Shown here: piece after piece, positions 61,487 through 64,000 of the stretch
How the letters are laid out: every line of letters begins with the position of its first letter
Position numbering within the stretch: position 1 is the stretch's first letter
NCBI RefSeq assembly: GCF_900107415.1
Contig: NZ_FNPX01000016.1
Location: forward strand, 1 to 64,000
Source of the DNA: Jannaschia faecimaris
Lineage (GTDB): Bacteria; Pseudomonadota; Alphaproteobacteria; Rhodobacterales; Rhodobacteraceae
DNA length: 64,000 bases
Direction: 5' to 3'
Position numbers and translations under genes: made by a program
The notes under the pieces: model-generated
Told to the model about the DNA's origin: nothing
Seen by the model: the letters and a program-made list of their open reading frames with translations, nothing else
Database searches by the model: none

Positions 61487-62365
61487 CTATTCGCCGGGCA
61501 CCTGCGATGCACGCCATTTCAGCGGTGTCAGAACTTCGGCCTGCGCGGTCACCAACTTGGCGAGATGCGCCTCGCCCGGACATTTCGGGATCGAGGATAT
61601 CGCGCCCGACAGGATATCACGCATCCGGCTGATGGCTCCCTGCACACCCAGTTGCGAAACCGCGTTGGGACGTCCATGCAGGTCATCCTGACCCACTGGC
61701 TTGCCCAGCGTTTCCTCATCATAGAGTGCATCGCGCAGGTCATCGGCCACCTGAAACGCCTCGCCGATGCGATCGCCCAGATCCTCCCAGGCCTCCGCAT
61801 CATGTCCGGCGGCCACCGCACCCATCTGGGTCGCGGCAATGAACAGCGCGGCGGTCTTGGCTCGGTGGTATGCGCGCAGATCGACTTCGGCTTCACTCTC
61901 CCAGCCCTGACCGGCACAGATCCCGTTCGGCATACCGGTGCGGGTCGCCAATATCTCGATCAGTTTTGCGGCGCGCAGCGGGTCCTGCGGTGCCGCGCGA
62001 GCCAGCACCTCGAATGCCATGACGATAAGGCTGTCTCCCGCCAGAATCGCCAGCGGCTGACCAAAGGCACGGTGGACGGCGGGCTTGCCACGCCGGATGT
62101 CGGCATCATCAAAACAGGGCAAATCATCGTGCACCAACGAAGCGCAGTGGATCAGCTCCAGCGCGCAGGCGGCGGCATCGGCCAACGCGGGACGATCATC
62201 GCCACACGCCGCTGACACCGACAACAGCAAGGTCGGGCGGATTCGGGCCCCGCCAGGCGTGACCGTATAATGCAGAGCCGAGGCAAGCTTGCCGGGTGAC
62301 GGTCGGGCCTGTCCCCGTGCAATGGCAGCCTGGATTGCGCGGTCGATACGGTCGGACAAGCCCAT
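61487..62365 (-). CDS. crtE: geranylgeranyl diphosphate synthase
   Basis: A 292-residue prenyltransferase. The first Asp-rich motif is VHDDLPCFDDADIRRGKP, with the usual insert; the second is FQVADDLRDAL. GGARIRPTLLL precedes them. ATG 62365 has AGGAGGTGG upstream. It starts crtE-crtF, which read on toward bchC, and shares a PpsR-site promoter region with crtD. Confidence 0.95.
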   Translation of the reverse strand: MGLSDRIDRAIQAAIARGQARPSPGKLASALHYTVTPGGARIRPTLLLSVSAACGDDRPALADAAACALELIHCASLVHDDLPCFDDADIRRGKPAVHRAFGQPLAILAGDSLIVMAFEVLARAAPQDPLRAAKLIEILATRTGMPNGICAGQGWESEAEVDLRAYHRAKTAALFIAATQMGAVAAGHDAEAWEDLGDRIGEAFQVADDLRDALYDEETLGKPVGQDDLHGRPNAVSQLGVQGAISRMRDILSGAISSIPKCPGEAHLAKLVTAQAEVLTPLKWRASQVPGE

Positions 62366-62413
62366 GATGCCACCTCCTGAAACAAGGTGTTTTGCACGAT
62401 GAAGCGGCAAAAC

Positions 62414-62431
62414 TGTAAATTACAGTGGACA
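62414..62431. promoter_or_regulatory. PpsR/CrtJ site in the crtE-crtD divergent promoter
   Basis: TGTaaattacagtggACA is an exact TGT-N12-ACA, 49 bp before crtE and 42 bp before crtD. Its right end supplies a TGGACA -35-like box for crtD with AACACT 17 bp on. Confidence 0.82.
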
Positions 62432-62472
62432 CATGGCTGCCAGCTGTCAACACTACAGGTCAGGAGATGTAT

Positions 62473-64000
62473 ATGCCCGAGACGACAGACCAATCCGGCG
62501 TTTACGTGATCGGGGCCGGGATCGGCGGACTCTCGGCTGCGCTGCGCCTTGCACATGCGGGCCTGCCCATCACGGTACTGGAACGTCAGGCCACGCCGGG
62601 CGGAAAAATGCGGTGTACGCCGTCCGACGCCGGTCCGGTTGATGCCGGACCCACGGTCCTGACCCTTCGGCCCGTATTCGAGGCCCTGTTCGCCGACGTT
62701 GGCGAATCGCTTTCTGAACACGTGACTCTGCACGCGAACCCGGTCCTTGCCCGGCATTTCTGGTCCGACGGCACACGACTGGACCTGATGGCCGACCCCG
62801 CCGCCAGCCGCGCCAACATCGAAGCCGTGTTCGGAACACGGGCCCGCGACGACTTCGACCGTTTCAGCAACCGCGCCCGCCGCCTGTTCGAGGCTTTCGA
62901 CCTGCCGATGATGCAATCGGCCGCCCCGTCGCAGGCGCGGCTTGCCAGACGCGTACTGCGAAACCCTGCATTGATTGCCGACATGGCCCCGCACCGCAGC
63001 CTGATGTCCCTGCTTGATGAAGCCTTTCAGGAACCGAAGCTGGCGCAGCTATTCGCGCGCTACGCCACTTATGTCGGCGGTCTGCCGCACCATGCGCCGG
63101 CCCTGCTGTCGCTGATCTGGCAGGCCGAGGCGCAGGGGGTCTGGTCCGTCAAAGGCGGAATGCACCGCCTCGCCCAGGCGATTGCGCGGCTGGCGCAGGC
63201 ACGCGGCGCACGCATCCTTTACGGTCAGACCGTCACCGGGCTCCTAATGAGGGACCGTCGCGTAAGCGGCATCGTGACCCGGACCGACCGTTTTGCCACC
63301 GATCAGGTTGTTTTCAACGGCGATCCACGTGCCCTGCAGACCGGGCTTTTGGGACAAGGCGTCAGCCGGGCAGTGCCCGCCGCCTCGGTGGAGCCCCGCA
63401 GCCTATCGGCACATGTCCATACCTTTGCAGCCAGACCGCAGGGGCCTGACCTTGCCGCGCATAACGTTTTCTTCGCGGACAAGCCGATGGCTGAATTCGG
63501 GCCGTTGGCGCGGGGTCTCGTCCCCGAGGATGCGACCCTCTACATCTGTGCCCAGGACCGGGGCGGCGGGGCCTCGCCCAACGCGCTGGAAAGGTTCGAA
63601 ATCATCCGCAACGCCCCCCCGACCCTGTCGGACAACCACGATCCGACCGAGGAGACCACCCAATGTCACACCCGGACTTTCCAGCGCCTGGCCCGGTTCG
63701 GGCTGCGGTTTTCGCCCGCGCCGCAAGTCACGACGCTCACGACGCCGACGGATTTCGCGGCGCTGTTTCCCGGCAGTCAGGGGTCCCTCTACGGGCGATC
63801 CCCCGCGGGGCTGACGGCGGCGCTGAAACGGCCGCGGGCGCGAACGGCGGTGCCGGGGCTCTATCTGGTGGGCGGGGGCGCACATCCGGGGGCGGGGGTC
63901 CCAATGGCGACGCTCTCCGCCCGGCATGCGGCCGAGGCGATTCTGGCGGACCGAACTTCGACCTCTCTGTCCCATCTGGCGGCTACGCCTGGTGGTATGT
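62473..64000 (+). CDS. crtD: carotenoid 3,4-desaturase CrtD (right end cut by window)
   Basis: At least 509 residues, open at the window edge but close to its end by family length. A phytoene-desaturase-like FAD enzyme: VYVIGAGIGGLSAALRLAHA at 11-30, then GGKMRCTPSDAGPVDAGPTV, and the C-terminal GLYLVGGGAHPGAGVPMATL. The divergent partner crtE and the place before an expected crtC identify CrtD over CrtI. ATG 62473 has AGGAG 6 bp upstream; the earlier ATG 62467 touches that site. Confidence 0.9.
   Translation, partial: MPETTDQSGVYVIGAGIGGLSAALRLAHAGLPITVLERQATPGGKMRCTPSDAGPVDAGPTVLTLRPVFEALFADVGESLSEHVTLHANPVLARHFWSDGTRLDLMADPAASRANIEAVFGTRARDDFDRFSNRARRLFEAFDLPMMQSAAPSQARLARRVLRNPALIADMAPHRSLMSLLDEAFQEPKLAQLFARYATYVGGLPHHAPALLSLIWQAEAQGVWSVKGGMHRLAQAIARLAQARGARILYGQTVTGLLMRDRRVSGIVTRTDRFATDQVVFNGDPRALQTGLLGQGVSRAVPAASVEPRSLSAHVHTFAARPQGPDLAAHNVFFADKPMAEFGPLARGLVPEDATLYICAQDRGGGASPNALERFEIIRNAPPTLSDNHDPTEETTQCHTRTFQRLARFGLRFSPAPQVTTLTTPTDFAALFPGSQGSLYGRSPAGLTAALKRPRARTAVPGLYLVGGGAHPGAGVPMATLSARHAAEAILADRTSTSLSHLAATPGGM

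Noticed and set aside
62467-62472. ATG 62467 as start of crtD
   Set aside because: It directly abuts the AGGAG ribosome site; ATG 62473 has correct spacing.

Overview
The window looks like a piece of an extrachromosomal replicon (plasmid or chromid) from a marine aerobic anoxygenic phototroph of the Rhodobacteraceae (Roseobacter group). The evidence is a GC-rich alphaproteobacterial gene style, a photosynthesis gene cluster in Rhodobacter/Roseobacter order, an oxygen-dependent cyclase gene (acsF), and a plasmid replication and partition module (DnaA-like initiator plus parA/parB). Photosynthesis clusters on DnaA-like plasmids are known in this group (Roseobacter litoralis, Sulfitobacter guttiformis). 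Assignment to a particular species is not possible from the sequence.

Layout. 1-9084: myo-inositol catabolism locus. It has the start of one LacI-type regulator at the left edge, a second complete LacI-type regulator, two Gfo/Idh/MocA dehydrogenases and a TIM-barrel isomerase on the minus strand, then iolD-iolC-iolB-iolJ on the plus strand. Two near-identical palindromes, one before the regulator and one in the divergent promoter, look like its operators. 9347-13543: replicon maintenance: DnaA-like initiator, a repeat-bearing intergenic region that is a candidate origin, parA, parB, three copies of a 16-bp palindrome (candidate partition sites), and a Phd/VapC-type toxin-antitoxin pair with its own palindromic operator. 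13670-19268: a cupin protein, an FAD amine-oxidase-like enzyme, a 1066-residue self-sufficient reductive dehalogenase fused to a flavin/ferredoxin reductase, and a CBS-domain membrane protein. 19339-26641: two separate phosphonate/phosphite-type ABC transporters facing each other, one with both permease halves fused, the other followed by a HAD hydrolase. 26803-29152: a TPP riboswitch and thiM-thiE-thiD.

29158-64000 is the photosynthesis gene cluster. Reading against the minus strand: bchF-N-B-H-L-M-lhaA-puhA-puhB-puhC-orf-acsF-puhE-hemA. On the plus strand: ppaA(aerR)-ppsR, bchG-pucC-like-bchP. On the minus strand again: the superoperon crtE-crtF-bchC-X-Y-Z-pufQ-B-A-L-M-X, then dxs. Finally crtD runs off the right edge. 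Five exact TGT-N12-ACA sites mark PpsR-controlled promoters (bchF, ppaA, bchG, bchC, crtE/crtD). The presence of pufX directly after pufM, with no pufC, points to a PufX-type core complex. The rest of the carotenoid and Bchl genes (crtC, crtA/I/B, bchI/D/O) must lie outside.

How it fits together: hemA supplies 5-aminolevulinate to bchH/M/acsF and the dark protochlorophyllide and chlorophyllide reductases; dxs and crtE feed isoprenoids to both carotenoids and the Bchl tail (bchG, bchP); puf/puh products and lhaA build the core complex. Thiamine made or salvaged by thiMED is the cofactor of both Dxs and IolD. No tRNA, rRNA, insertion sequence or CRISPR array was seen.
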